Below, one piece after another: positions 26,308-35,266 of a DNA stretch of 64,000 nucleotides. The first letter of the stretch is position 1. Every line of letters begins with the position of its first letter. Below the pieces are notes generated by a model, which saw nothing but the letters and a program-made list of their open reading frames with translations, was not told the origin of the DNA and ran no database searches. Origin of the DNA: Methylobacterium sp. 2A (GTDB lineage Bacteria > Pseudomonadota > Alphaproteobacteria > Rhizobiales > Beijerinckiaceae); contig NZ_VUOK01000003.1 in assembly GCF_009806555.1 (NCBI RefSeq), positions 310,001 to 374,000 of the forward strand, read 5' to 3'. A program made the translations under genes and the position numbers.

Positions 26308-26610
26308 TCACTTCATGTACGTCCGGATCGCCTTGATCAGGACGCTCGCCCCGTCGGCTCGGCCCGGATCCGGGTCGGTCGCCGGGTCCGCCAGGGTCCG
26401 GCGGACGTGCCGTTCCATCACCTCGGCCGTCAGGCCGTCGATCGCCCCGCTCAACGCCGACAGGAGCATGAGCAGCTCCAGGGTGTCGCCCTCGTCGACG
26501 ATCGACCGCTCCACGGCCCCAGCCTGTCCCATGACCCGGCGGATGCGCGCGACGAGCTTCGCCTTGCCTGCGTCCGTATCCCCCACGTCACGGTCCTCCC
26601 GCCGCACCAT
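26308..26610 (-). CDS. CsoR/RcnR/FrmR-family repressor lacking the sensing cysteine
   Basis: 100 residues from ATG 26610; a longer in-frame extension looks non-coding. The helical core KLVARIRRVMGQAGAVERS ... LMLLSALSGAIDGLTAEVMERHVRRTL is unmistakable for this family of tetrameric metal- or formaldehyde-sensing repressors. The invariant cysteine that follows the first helix (E-C-x-x-I in relatives) is replaced by threonine in EGDTLELL, while the second-helix histidine (ERHV) remains. It therefore may not sense Cu(I) or formaldehyde in the usual way. No transporter or dehydrogenase gene is adjacent. A CsoR-type dyad lies at 41791-41807. Confidence 0.8.
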   Translation of the reverse strand: MVRREDRDVGDTDAGKAKLVARIRRVMGQAGAVERSIVDEGDTLELLMLLSALSGAIDGLTAEVMERHVRRTLADPATDPDPGRADGASVLIKAIRTYMK

Positions 26611-26957
26611 AGGCTGAGCCGGACGGGGCCGTCGACCCTGGGGCGACAGGGCGGCGGGAGGCGCCGATGCGGGAGACCGGGAGGGCCGGCGCCCGGCATC
26701 CGTGGGCCCGTGGCGGACCGGACGCGCCGCGGGCGAGCGGGGAGGCGACGCCGCTCCGCGAAGGGGCATGCCCGGTCATCGTCCCCGCGGGCCGAAGGGG
26801 ACTCCCGACCTAGCCGAGCATCGGGGGGCATCGTCCGCGGCCCCGTCGCGCCGGGCTTTCCAGTGCGGCGGCCGAATGCGCTATCGAATGGGTAGGCGAT
26901 GCCGGCCTATCCTTTGGGCCTGGGCGAACGATTGCTGCCCTGGGTCGGAGGGACGGC

Positions 26958-29294
26958 ATGGCCGGTACGATGCGGGTGCGGGCCGAGGGGCCCTGGAGCG
27001 ACCTCGCCCTGCATACGATCGGGTGGAAGGCCTTCCAGGATCTATGCGCGCAGGTCTGCGAGGAGGTGCTGCGGCGCCCGGTCCAGGTCTATCGGGAGGC
27101 GCAGGACGGCGGGCAGGACGCGGTGTTCCTGTCGGGGCCGGGCGGCGGCCACGACGCGACGATCCAGTGCAAGCACTCCGCGGACGGACGGAGGCGCCTG
27201 AGGGTGGGGGACATCGCCGCGGAGCTCGCCAGCGTCGACCGGCTCGTCGCCCTGGGGCAGGCGAAGACCTACATCCTGATGACCAGCATGGGCGTGGACG
27301 CCCCGGTGGCTTGCGCGATACGCGCGCGGCTTCGTGCGCGGGGCGTCGCGAGGCCGCACGTCCTCGGCCGGGAATGGCTGATCCGGTCGATACGTGCGCG
27401 CGCCCGCCTGCGCGCCCTCGTCCCGCAGGTCTACGGCCTCGGCGACCTCGGGGCGATCCTGGACGAGCGCATGGCGGCGCAGTCGCGCGCGCTGCTGGAG
27501 CAGTGGCTGCCGAAGCTGCGTTCGTACGTGCCGACCGAGGCGCACCGCCGTGCCGTCCACGCCCTGAACGAGCACGGAGCCGTCCTGCTCCTTGGCAACC
27601 CCTCGGCGGGCAAGTCGACCATCGGCGCCATCCTCTCGGCGATGGCGAGCGAGGAGGCGGGCTGCACGGTGCTGCACCTGACCGGGCCGCGGGAGCTCGG
27701 TGACGGCTGGAATCCGAATGATCGGAAGCGCTTCTTCTGGATCGACGACGCTTTCGGCCCGAACGTCATGCGGGACGAGTACGTCCAGGACTGGAGTTCC
27801 GCCTTCCGGAAGATCGAGGCGGCCCTGTCGCACGGCAACCGCTTCCTGCTCACCTCGCGCCGCCACATCTACCAGCGCGCCAAGCCGCTCCTTGGGCAGC
27901 GCAACCTCGCCGCCTTCGTCGACGGGCGGGCGGTCGTCGACGTCGGTGCGCTCACGGGTGCCGAGAGGGCGCAGATCCTGTACAACCACGTCGCGTTCGG
28001 CGGCCAGGCGCCGGCATGGAAGGCGTCGGTCAAGCCCTGCCTCGACGCCGTGGCCGAGGTCGACGGCTTCCTGCCCGGGGTCGCCGAGCGTCTCGGCGAC
28101 CCGGCGTTCACGCGGGGCCTGCGGCCGACCGTGGAGGGTCTCCTCCGGTTCATGCGCGAGCCGCGCGAGCACCTCGTCGAGACCATCGGCTCCCTGGGCG
28201 ACACGCTGCGCGCCGCCCTGATGCTCGTCTACGTCCATCAGGGGCGACTGTCGGCCGACGGCTGGGACGACGACACGAGCCGGGCCGTGGCGGACCTGCT
28301 CGGCGTCCGCCTGGCCGACGTGCGCAACCGCATCGCCGAGCTGGCGGGCTCGTTCGTCGTCGAGCGGTCGGCCGGCGGCGGAACCTGGACGTTCTCCCAT
28401 CCGACCATCGGCGACGCCCTGACCGAGATCCTGCGCGGGCAGGCCCACATGGTCGCGGCGCTGCTGCGCGGCATCGCCCCCGAGAACATCCTGTCCGGTT
28501 TCGTCTCGGAGGGGATGCCGGCCGCCAGGGACGCCGGCATCATCCCGGCGTCGATGAACGACGTCGTCGCCGCCAGGATCGCCGGAGTGGAGGACAGGCA
28601 GGACACCAACCGCTCGCTGTTCCTCTTTCTGGCGCGCCGGGCCAGCGATGACCTGCTCGCCCGCGTGGTCGCGGCGGACCCGGGACTCCTGGACAGGGCG
28701 ACCTGGCGGACCGAGCGCGCCGCCGACGACCCGTGGCTCAATCTCGTCGCGCGGGCGCACCGGCTTCGTCTCCTCCCGGAGACGGTCCGGGCCCGGGCGG
28801 CGGCCGAGCTCGCAGCCGCGGCCGTCGACGGCTTCGAGCTCTCGTTCCTGCCGGATCCCGGTTTCCTGGCGCTGTTGCCGCCCGGCGGCCTCGTCGCGCT
28901 CGGGCTGGAACTCAGGACGCGCGCCCTGCCGGCGGTCGCCGGCCTGATCCGGCAGGCGGCGGCCACGGCCGATCCCGAGGAGGACCCTGACAGGAACTTC
29001 GAGCGCTTCGAGGAGGGGTTCGGCGCGCTCGCCGACATCGGCGTGCTCGACGACGGGGCCGAGGAACTCATCGAGGAGGCGCGCGACCTCATGGCGGAAG
29101 CCGTCCACGATCTAGTGCAGCGACGGCGGGAGCGGCACGCCCTGACCGAGCCCGGCGACGAGGAGGAGGAATGGGCCTTCGCCTCCGCGACCACGATCCC
29201 CGAGATCGCCGCCGCCCCGCCGCCGCCGCGGGAGCGGCCTCGGAGGTCGATCTTCAGCGACGTCGACCGAACCGATCCGACGGACGGCCGGTGA
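26958..29294 (+). CDS. Mrr-type nuclease - STAND NTPase (probable antiphage sensor)
   Basis: 778 residues, ATG 26958 with GGAGG upstream. Residues 1-150 are a restriction-endonuclease-like domain with the PD-(D/E)xK core split as DGGQD (50-54) and IQCKH (69-73). A P-loop NTPase of STAND type follows: LLGNPSAGKST (about 210-220), FFWIDDAFG (about 260) and sensor arginines in LLTSRRHIY. The C-terminal 400 residues are helical repeats likely to bind a trigger. This nuclease-nSTAND3 layout is known from prokaryotic immune NTPases (Avs-like), in which recognition of a phage protein oligomerises the NTPase and activates DNA cutting. Single-gene system; target unknown. Confidence 0.8.
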   Translation: MAGTMRVRAEGPWSDLALHTIGWKAFQDLCAQVCEEVLRRPVQVYREAQDGGQDAVFLSGPGGGHDATIQCKHSADGRRRLRVGDIAAELASVDRLVALGQAKTYILMTSMGVDAPVACAIRARLRARGVARPHVLGREWLIRSIRARARLRALVPQVYGLGDLGAILDERMAAQSRALLEQWLPKLRSYVPTEAHRRAVHALNEHGAVLLLGNPSAGKSTIGAILSAMASEEAGCTVLHLTGPRELGDGWNPNDRKRFFWIDDAFGPNVMRDEYVQDWSSAFRKIEAALSHGNRFLLTSRRHIYQRAKPLLGQRNLAAFVDGRAVVDVGALTGAERAQILYNHVAFGGQAPAWKASVKPCLDAVAEVDGFLPGVAERLGDPAFTRGLRPTVEGLLRFMREPREHLVETIGSLGDTLRAALMLVYVHQGRLSADGWDDDTSRAVADLLGVRLADVRNRIAELAGSFVVERSAGGGTWTFSHPTIGDALTEILRGQAHMVAALLRGIAPENILSGFVSEGMPAARDAGIIPASMNDVVAARIAGVEDRQDTNRSLFLFLARRASDDLLARVVAADPGLLDRATWRTERAADDPWLNLVARAHRLRLLPETVRARAAAELAAAAVDGFELSFLPDPGFLALLPPGGLVALGLELRTRALPAVAGLIRQAAATADPEEDPDRNFERFEEGFGALADIGVLDDGAEELIEEARDLMAEAVHDLVQRRRERHALTEPGDEEEEWAFASATTIPEIAAAPPPPRERPRRSIFSDVDRTDPTDGR

Positions 29295-29424
29295 GACGCG
29301 CCGGTTCGGCCGGTTCGGCGGCCGCACCGAGGCCCACGTCCCGGCGGTCGCCGGCCCATGCCACGTCGCAACGCTCCGGCCGACGGAGCCCAGTCAGTCC
29401 GCGCTTGGCACCGGTCCGTATCGG

Positions 29425-30075
29425 CTACTCCACCGGCGCCGGGCGCACCCGCTCGCCCTCGCGGTACTCCGACCATGCCCGCCTTGGCAACTGCGCGGAG
29501 GAGGTGAGGAACATGCCGGGCATGAGGGCGGCGGCCGGAAGGTCGGGCCACGCGGTCGAGGTGCCCCGCACCGCCAGCACCGCGCCCATGGCGATGACAT
29601 TGCCGATCGCGTCGTTGCGCGAGCACGACCAAAAGCGAGCGCATGTTCGCACCGCCGTCCTTGTACGGGCTCGGGAGCAGCACCGAGGCAGCGTTGACCG
29701 CCAGCGCCAGCTCGCCGGCCAGACCCATGACCTCCGCCTTCGGCAGGCCGAGGGCCAGCGTCTGGCAGACCGTCGAGCCGAACGCCATCAGCGACGGCGG
29801 CACGCCCGTGGTGAGCGCGGCCGACGCACGGGTGCGCAGGCTCGCTCCGATCACCGCCAGCCAGAGGCCGTAGGTCACCGTGTCGGCGAGCAAGGCCATT
29901 GCGTCGGCCTGAGCGCCTGAGACCCAGCGAGCCGGCCCGCCGCCATCTCTCCGAGGAACAACGCCCCGTTCCGGGCCGATCACCGTCCAGAGGATGCGCT
30001 TGTGGCGTGGGTTCCCGCCATCGAAGACCGGGACGCCGCCGGTGCAGCACGCAGCGGCCGCCGCGCCGTGGGCGA
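29425..30075 (-). pseudogene. cation-diffusion-facilitator transporter broken by three single-base shifts
   Basis: Reading leftwards, the fragments join into one CDF-type metal exporter: CCTGGVPVFDGGN (frame 1), NGALFLGEMAAGRLAGSQAL (frame 2), QADAMALLADTVTYGLWLAV ... DGGANMRS (frame 1) and WSCSRNDAIGNVIAMGAVL (frame 3). The shifts fit one extra base at 29971-29972, one missing base at 29910/29911 and one extra base in the A4 run at 29631-29634. Restoring them gives a continuous protein of the usual Zn/Cd/Co exporter type. It is divergent from an intact MerR regulator that shares a classical promoter. Either a recent pseudogene or homopolymer errors in the assembly. Confidence 0.8.
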
Positions 30076-30179
30076 TGGCGGGGGAGGGATGTCCCGCCGG
30101 TGCGGGCGCGGGTGGTTGGCAGCGGGCAACGCGTCTTTCGCAGCAGCCGTCGGCTATGGGGTGACTCGCCTTCGGCCCT

Positions 30180-30210
30180 CACCTACTTCTTATAGCCACC
30201 AAAGGTTCAA
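30180..30210 (-). promoter_or_regulatory. MerR-type promoter/operator for the cation transporter
   Basis: On the minus strand a -35 TTGAAC (30205-30210) and -10-like TAGGTG (30180-30185) are separated by 19 bases, the long spacing typical of MerR-activated promoters. The spacer contains an imperfect dyad of the ACC..GT-GGCTA type. It lies between the MerR gene and the broken transporter. Confidence 0.55.
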
Positions 30211-30215
30211 GGGCC

Positions 30216-30629
30216 ATGGCAGAGATATCGATCGGCGAGCTGGCGCGGCGCTCAGGGGTAAAGGTGCCGACGATCCGCTATTACGAAGGCGTTGGCTTGC
30301 TGCGCGTCCCGGCGCGCACGGGTGGACTGCAGCGCCGCTACGACGCCGCCGCAGTGGCGCGGCTCCACTTCATCCGGCACGCGCGCGAGCTTGGGTTCGA
30401 GGTGGCCGCGGTGCGCGAACTGCTGGCGTTGAGTGAGCAGCCGGACCGCCCGTGCGCGGAGGTCGACGGCATCGCCCGCCGTCACGTCGAGGACATCGAC
30501 CGGCGCATCGCCCGGCTCGTGGCCCTCCGACGCGAGCTGCGGCGCGCCCTGGACACCTGTGGCCGAGGGCGGGTCGGCGACTGCCGGGTGATCGAGGCGC
30601 TCGCGGATATGGAGCAACCTGCCGAGTAG
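30216..30629 (+). CDS. MerR-family heavy-metal regulator (ZntR/CadR-like)
   Basis: 137 residues. The N-terminal MerR helix-turn-helix reads ISIGELARRSGVKVPTIRYYEG; a dimerisation helix follows. Three cysteines sit where ZntR/CadR/PbrR ligands are found: DRPCAEVD, and the pair in TCGRGRVGDC near residues 111-120. This points to Zn(II), Cd(II) or Pb(II). It should activate the divergent cation-diffusion transporter by untwisting its 19-bp-spaced promoter, but that transporter is frameshifted here. The regulator itself is intact. Confidence 0.88.
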   Translation: MAEISIGELARRSGVKVPTIRYYEGVGLLRVPARTGGLQRRYDAAAVARLHFIRHARELGFEVAAVRELLALSEQPDRPCAEVDGIARRHVEDIDRRIARLVALRRELRRALDTCGRGRVGDCRVIEALADMEQPAE

Positions 30630-31490
30630 CGGGCGGTCCGTCCCCGGTGTGATCCAAGCCGCGGCCCGTATGCCCGGGGAGGAGCGCCCCGCAAGAGTGG
30701 CGGGGGCGGGTCACGCCTGTCCGCCCGTCGTCGGGGATCGGGAGGGGCGGCCGCCGTCGAAAGGTCCGTTGGCCGTTGGGCCCGCTTCGGTCACCCGGAC
30801 GGCGCGCCCGCCCCGTCGACGCTCGCTCGATACAAGTCCCCCCGCGGCGGCGACACTGGGCGCCGCCGGGCCGGCTGACGAGATGCGGCCGTCGTTCGCT
30901 CCAGTGCCGGAACGGGCGGCGGGGCAGGTGGCTCCGTCCGGCCGGCTCGGCCTCGATGACGAACCCAGTCGCCCGCCGTGGGGCGTGGCCACCGTGCCGG
31001 CCTCATCGCCCGGCGTGATCAGCCACCGCGCGACCAGGGCGTCGGCGATGTCGACGCCGAGCCATCCGGTGGGGTGATCGTAGCGGGTGCGGGCTTCGCG
31101 CAAGGCCGGATCCATCCTCGGGGTCGCCCCCCCGCAGCGCCGCGATCGGCGCGCCGGGATTCGCCATCGCCATCATCGCCTCCGGCCTGCGGAATACATC
31201 CGCCGAGACGCTGCGAAAGCAGCGTCATCGAACCTGATAGGCCTCGGTCGGGTGAAGCCCGCGAGTGGCGTCATTGATCCGGCGGCGTCCGCGGGACGAC
31301 GGCCAAGGGCCATTGGTCGGGACCCGAACCCGACGGGACCGAAGGGATGCCGAATCCAGGCGGCGTCCGTCGTTCCGGCGAACGGGACCGCGGACTGTCG
31401 CCGGCGCCAGCCGCCCAGGACAACCTTAAGGAATCGCATGGCAATCTCGTGGCGCGGCGCTTGGCTCCGCGACCGATGGGAGGGAAGGCG
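30630..31490. other. intergenic, no gene assigned
   Basis: About 860 bases between the MerR gene and the diguanylate cyclase. A minus-strand stretch (31115 to about 30990, MDPALREARTRYDHPTGWLG...) has protein-like character for about 40 residues, then becomes low-complexity; it may be a gene remnant. Nothing firm. Confidence 0.4.
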
Positions 31491-32399
31491 ATGCTGTCGC
31501 GGGGCAGGTTGCCGGACCGGCGTCCGATCATCCCACCGAGGGAATACCCGCTGGCGGCGTCGTGGGCGGTGCTGACCGCGGCCGGCCTCGCGCTCGCCAC
31601 CATCGACCGCATGGTTCCTGGGATCGGCATGGGGCCCGCCTACATCCCGCTGATCGTCCTGGCGGGCTGGCGGCTCGGACCTGCGGTCGCCTGTGGCGTC
31701 GCCTTGGCCGCCGCTTTGCTGAACGTGTTGCCCGCCTTGCCCGAGGAAGCGGCACTGCCTCCGGCGGTCGCGGTCGCCCGGGCCTTCCTCCGCCTCGGCA
31801 CCTATGCCTTCGTGGTTTTCGCCACCTGCACCTTGCGGCGCGCCTACGACCGCGAGCGGGAGGCCGCCCGCCAGGACGCGTTGACAGGCGCCCTGAACCG
31901 GATCGCGTTCGAGGATCACGCGCAGGCCGTCCTGTCGACGCGGCGCGGCGGGCGCCACGTCGTGGTGATGGCCGACCTGGACGGCTTCAAGGCGCTGAAC
32001 GACCGGGAAGGCCATGCCGCCGGGGACGAGGTTCTGCGCCGGGTCGTTGCCGCGGCAGGGGCAACCCTCTCCCACGGGGAGCGGATCGCTCGGCTTGGAG
32101 GGGACGAGTTCGCTTTCCTGCTGCAGGCCGAGACGGACGCCTTGGCGGCAGTCCGGGCGGAGGCGTTGCACCAAAGCCTCGTGCATGCGCTCGCCGGCCG
32201 CGGCGTCGGCGCGAGCATGGGGGCGATCGTCCTGGCGGCCGGCTCGGGCGAGAGCCTCGCCGCGGCGCTACGTGCGTCCGACGCGCTGATGTACGCCGCC
32301 AAGGCCGGGGGCAAGGGGGGCCTGCGCCTCGGCAGCTTGCCGCCGACGGTGCGGGCCTCCCCCGAACCGGATGCCGCCGCGATCCCGATGGTTGCCTGA
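31491..32399 (+). CDS. membrane diguanylate cyclase (GGDEF)
   Basis: 302 residues from ATG 31491, preceded by a strong GGAGGGAAGG. The N-terminal 110 residues form three or four hydrophobic helices (ASWAVLTAAGLALATIDRMV ... AYIPLIVLAGWRLGPAVACG ... GTYAFVVFATC), a short MASE-like membrane sensor. A GGDEF domain follows: DALTGALNRIAFE, ADLDGFKALND, RLGGDEFAFLLQ. The active-site GGDEF is intact; no RxxD inhibitory site is obvious. It makes cyclic di-GMP, complementing the GGDEF-EAL enzyme 10 kb away. Confidence 0.88.
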   Translation: MLSRGRLPDRRPIIPPREYPLAASWAVLTAAGLALATIDRMVPGIGMGPAYIPLIVLAGWRLGPAVACGVALAAALLNVLPALPEEAALPPAVAVARAFLRLGTYAFVVFATCTLRRAYDREREAARQDALTGALNRIAFEDHAQAVLSTRRGGRHVVVMADLDGFKALNDREGHAAGDEVLRRVVAAAGATLSHGERIARLGGDEFAFLLQAETDALAAVRAEALHQSLVHALAGRGVGASMGAIVLAAGSGESLAAALRASDALMYAAKAGGKGGLRLGSLPPTVRASPEPDAAAIPMVA

Positions 32400-32599
32400 C
32401 GTGCGAGCCGGCGCGGCAGGGCCCGCCGCCACTCGCGGGAACGGCTCGATGCCGCCGGCGATCCTCGCGGCCGACCTGACGATCCGGACCTCACGCATGA
32501 TGCCCGCGGGCTGGGCGGTCGGCGCGCCCGCCGGTCGGCATGCATCGCGACCGTGATCGCATTGTCGCAGTGGATCGGGTAAGGGGTGCGGGCAGGTCG

Positions 32600-32878
32600 A
32601 TGGAGATGCCTTTGGCCAAGGACGAAAGGAGCACGCTTCCCGGGCCGATGCCAGACCATGAGGATGCGGTGAAGGCGGAGGTCGAGCAGGTCAGCTCGAA
32701 GATCGACAAGGCCTTCCGCAAGCTCGCCAAGAAGATGCGCGAGCGTGCCGACAAGGCGAAAGCGAAGGCGGATGGGACGCGCAAGCCGGAGAGGCGCGCC
32801 GTCCTGCTCCGACGTTGCGAGCTATACGCAGACGCGGCGACGCACATCGAAGGACGATTCTCTGGTGGCGAGGATTAG
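32600..32878 (+). CDS. small lysine-rich helical protein
   Basis: 92 residues from ATG 32600 (MEMPLAKDERSTLPGPMPDH). A long amphipathic helix EVEQVSSKIDKAFRKLAKKM and a lysine/arginine-rich stretch follow, ending with two cysteine-containing helices (LLRRCELYADAATHIEG). I do not recognise the family. Composition suggests a nucleic-acid or membrane-surface contact, but no function can be assigned. Confidence 0.5.
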   Translation: MEMPLAKDERSTLPGPMPDHEDAVKAEVEQVSSKIDKAFRKLAKKMRERADKAKAKADGTRKPERRAVLLRRCELYADAATHIEGRFSGGED

Positions 32879-33093
32879 CGTCCCGGCCTGAAGCTCGATG
32901 CCGGCCGATTCACGTCACCGTTCCGCCGGGGCACCGGTTCGCGCCCCGGCTCCGTCGCCCGGGCCCGATGCTGATCAGTCGGGATCGGCCGGGCATGGGG
33001 CGTCTGCCGGGTACGACGGCTTGCTTCCAACCCTGCGGGGGCGCCCGCATGCTGGCCATCCGGGGTGAACCAAAGTATAGAGTTCGCCTGATA

Positions 33094-33113
33094 TGCGCCC
33101 ATGTACGGGCGCA
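33094..33113. repeat. 7-bp perfect inverted repeat
   Basis: TGCGCCC (33094-33100) and GGGCGCA (33107-33113) flank a 6-base centre ATGTAC. It lies upstream of a small hypothetical gene in a stretch with lower GC content. It could be an operator or a short terminator for the preceding gene. Confidence 0.3.
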
Positions 33114-33255
33114 CAGGATCCGAGACTACATACGAGGTGTGCTGGCCGTCCGGCGACAAGTCATGCGTCGGCGTGCCGTGTGGCGATGCAATGTCGCGGT
33201 GAGGCCTCTTGAGGGGCATCCGGCCGACGCCGCGCTGAAACTCCGAAGGTTTGCT

Positions 33256-33519
33256 GTGGTGGATGATGTCGATCCGTCCCCGGCCTCCCGGGCCGGCGGT
33301 CAGGAGCAAGCTTCCCCAGAAGGGCGGTACTGCGTCAGGCGCCTCGACGCGCGGGGTAGGACGATCCAGACCCACGACATCGTTGCCATGGATGGCGACG
33401 AGGCTGTGGAGTTGGCACACGCGCTCAGCGGAACGGGCAGGGCGCAGCTCTGGCACGGGGACAAACTCATCCACGAGATCGAGCCGTTCGCGTTCAGGCG
33501 CCGGCCGGGCGTTACGTGA
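33256..33519 (+). CDS. small hypothetical protein
   Basis: The supported part is a compact alpha/beta segment RYCVRRLDARGRTIQTHDIV ... AVELAHALSGTGRAQLWHGDKLIHEIEPF of about 60 residues, resembling small modules common in Methylobacterium genomes. The start is uncertain: GTG 33256 is used, but the frame is open back to 32815 without convincing coding character. Function unknown. Confidence 0.4.
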   Translation: MVDDVDPSPASRAGGQEQASPEGRYCVRRLDARGRTIQTHDIVAMDGDEAVELAHALSGTGRAQLWHGDKLIHEIEPFAFRRRPGVT

Positions 33520-34210
33520 GCGTGGAGCCGCCCGCCGCGCCCCGAAACGTCCCGCGCGCCGCGCGGGCGTTCGCCCCCGGCCGATGCCGTCATCGGGGCA
33601 TGCGCCTCGGTGCGGTTGCCCGGGCCTGCCCGGAAGGGCCAAGTGTCCACGAGGCGGCCGTCCCGAGGCCGGCTTCGGGACGGCCGCGTCACCGGTCGGG
33701 TCACGGCAATGGCACGACCGACGCACTCCGCCGCCTCCGGCGCAAGCCACGCGCTGCGTGACCCGGCCCCCCGGACGCGGGAGCCGGGGCGCCGTTTCGC
33801 GGGGCGTCACGGCCATTCATCGAATGGCTCGGTGCGCGGGCGTCGCGGCTCGCCCTCCCGCCATCGCCGCGCGGGCGACGAAGCCAATGCGGCGTGAAGG
33901 CGGACCGGACCCACGATCAGGATCGACTGTTCCGACGGGAAAATATTTGTCGATATCCCCGCAATCAACAGATGTTTTGCCCGGTAAAGTCTAGACATCG
34001 AAGCGCTTCTGCTGTAGTGGACGCTTCTCCCGGTGAGACGTGCAGGTGCGCGCCCGGGCCCTCCATAATCCCCTGACCTCGACCATCGCCTTGTCCGCGG
34101 CGGCGCGTCGTCGTTCCCTGAACCAGCCGCGCCTCGGCGCGGCCCGGCCAGCGATGTGCCGCCGATGGCGTCCATCCCGGACGTCGTCCCGGCGTGCTTG
34201 GAGTTCCACC
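33520..34210. other. intergenic before the 34-44 kb block
   Basis: About 690 bases. The part 33900-34020 is locally AT-richer and may hold the promoter of the long + strand gene run that starts at 34211. No supported gene. Confidence 0.4.
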
Positions 34211-35167
34211 ATGCTGATCGCCTTCTCCGGCGCCTCGGGGCGCACGGACGCGTCACACGCGTCCCTCCTCGCCGCGCACGCGGCCACCGTCGCGGACGGC
34301 GCGGCGACCCTGCTGGCGTCCGAGCGCGTCGCCGTGCCGGGATCGCGCACCGGCCTGCGCCACGTCCGCTTCCGGGAGACGGCGTCCGCGGGCGAGGTCG
34401 CCCGGGCGGCGGAAGCGTGTTTGCGGGGCGGCGGACCCGTCTTCGTCGACCTGCCGTCGAGGCACCTGCGCGCGGGAGCGGTCCGCGCGTTGCTGGACGC
34501 ATCCGTCCTCGTGGTCGGCCCGCACGCCGCGGACGAGCGCGAGGCCGCCGCATGGCGCGCCGCACACACGACCCCGGTACCGACGTGGTATCTCGGCTGC
34601 CGACGCGCCGGCGGCGCGCCGGCGGCGGCGCGGTTCGCGGCCGCGATGGCGCTCCTCGATCCCGACGGACCGACGCTTCCCTGCGCGGTGCCGCCGCTAG
34701 GTCGGGGCGAGGCCTCCGGCCTGGCCGACGGGACCCCCGGAGGGCATGCCCTGCGGGTCGCGCTGACGCTGCTGGGCGCCGTTCGGCGGGCCACGGGGGC
34801 TCCCGGGCGGAACCTGCCGCCCGAAGCCCGCGAGGACGAGGCGAGGCGCATCGGCGAGGCCGCAGACGTCCGGTCGCTGCCCGAGAGGCTGCGCGACCTC
34901 GCCGACGACGTCGAGGCGGCGGAGGCCGGGCTCAAGCCGACCGCCGACGACCTGGCCGGCGCGCCCGTGCTCGACGGCTGGTCGTGCGACGCCGTCTTCG
35001 CCCCGGTGCTCAAGGGACGGGTCACCGGCCACCCCGGCATCGCCGAGGGGCACCGGGTGCGGACCAGCGAGGTCTACCTCACGGATCGCGCGACGTTCGC
35101 CCGGACGCTGTCGCGCTGGTACGTCCTGCGCACGCCGGCCGGCGATTCCGCGGGCGCCGTGCACTAG
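34211..35167 (+). CDS. degenerate ParA-like protein with C-terminal DUF6634-like part
   Basis: 318 residues from ATG 34211. The first 130 residues follow the strand order of ParA/MinD-type proteins (MLIAFSGASGRTDASHASLLAAHA ... PVFVDLPSRHL ... ASVLVVGPHAADE). The P-loop signature KGGxGKT is replaced by SGASGRTD, so nucleotide binding is doubtful. The C-terminal 80 residues (LKPTADDLAGAPVLDGW ... LKGRVTGHP ... TLSRWYVL) resemble the DUF6634 pattern, by memory only. A distant paralogue without that tail is encoded at 41848. First gene of a same-strand run with phosphoesterases and AAA proteins. Role unknown. Confidence 0.55.
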   Translation: MLIAFSGASGRTDASHASLLAAHAATVADGAATLLASERVAVPGSRTGLRHVRFRETASAGEVARAAEACLRGGGPVFVDLPSRHLRAGAVRALLDASVLVVGPHAADEREAAAWRAAHTTPVPTWYLGCRRAGGAPAAARFAAAMALLDPDGPTLPCAVPPLGRGEASGLADGTPGGHALRVALTLLGAVRRATGAPGRNLPPEAREDEARRIGEAADVRSLPERLRDLADDVEAAEAGLKPTADDLAGAPVLDGWSCDAVFAPVLKGRVTGHPGIAEGHRVRTSEVYLTDRATFARTLSRWYVLRTPAGDSAGAVH

Positions 35168-35266
35168 GTCGGCGCGGCCTCCCCGGGCCCCCGGTCCAAG
35201 TCCCAGTTCCAAGCCCAGTCCAGCCGAGCCGAGCCGCACGCGGCGTCGGTTGACGGAGTCTTGCGC

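Noticed and set aside
30711..31115. Minus-strand frame beginning MDPALREARTRYDHPTGWLG
   Set aside because: Only the first 40 residues look like protein; the rest is low-complexity serine/glycine/arginine sequence and no family or ribosome site is seen.
31491..32399. Membrane diguanylate cyclase and the GGDEF-EAL protein as parts of a CBASS-like signalling system
   Set aside because: Both have standard bacterial c-di-GMP catalytic motifs and membrane sensors, with no CD-NTase or effector genes beside them.
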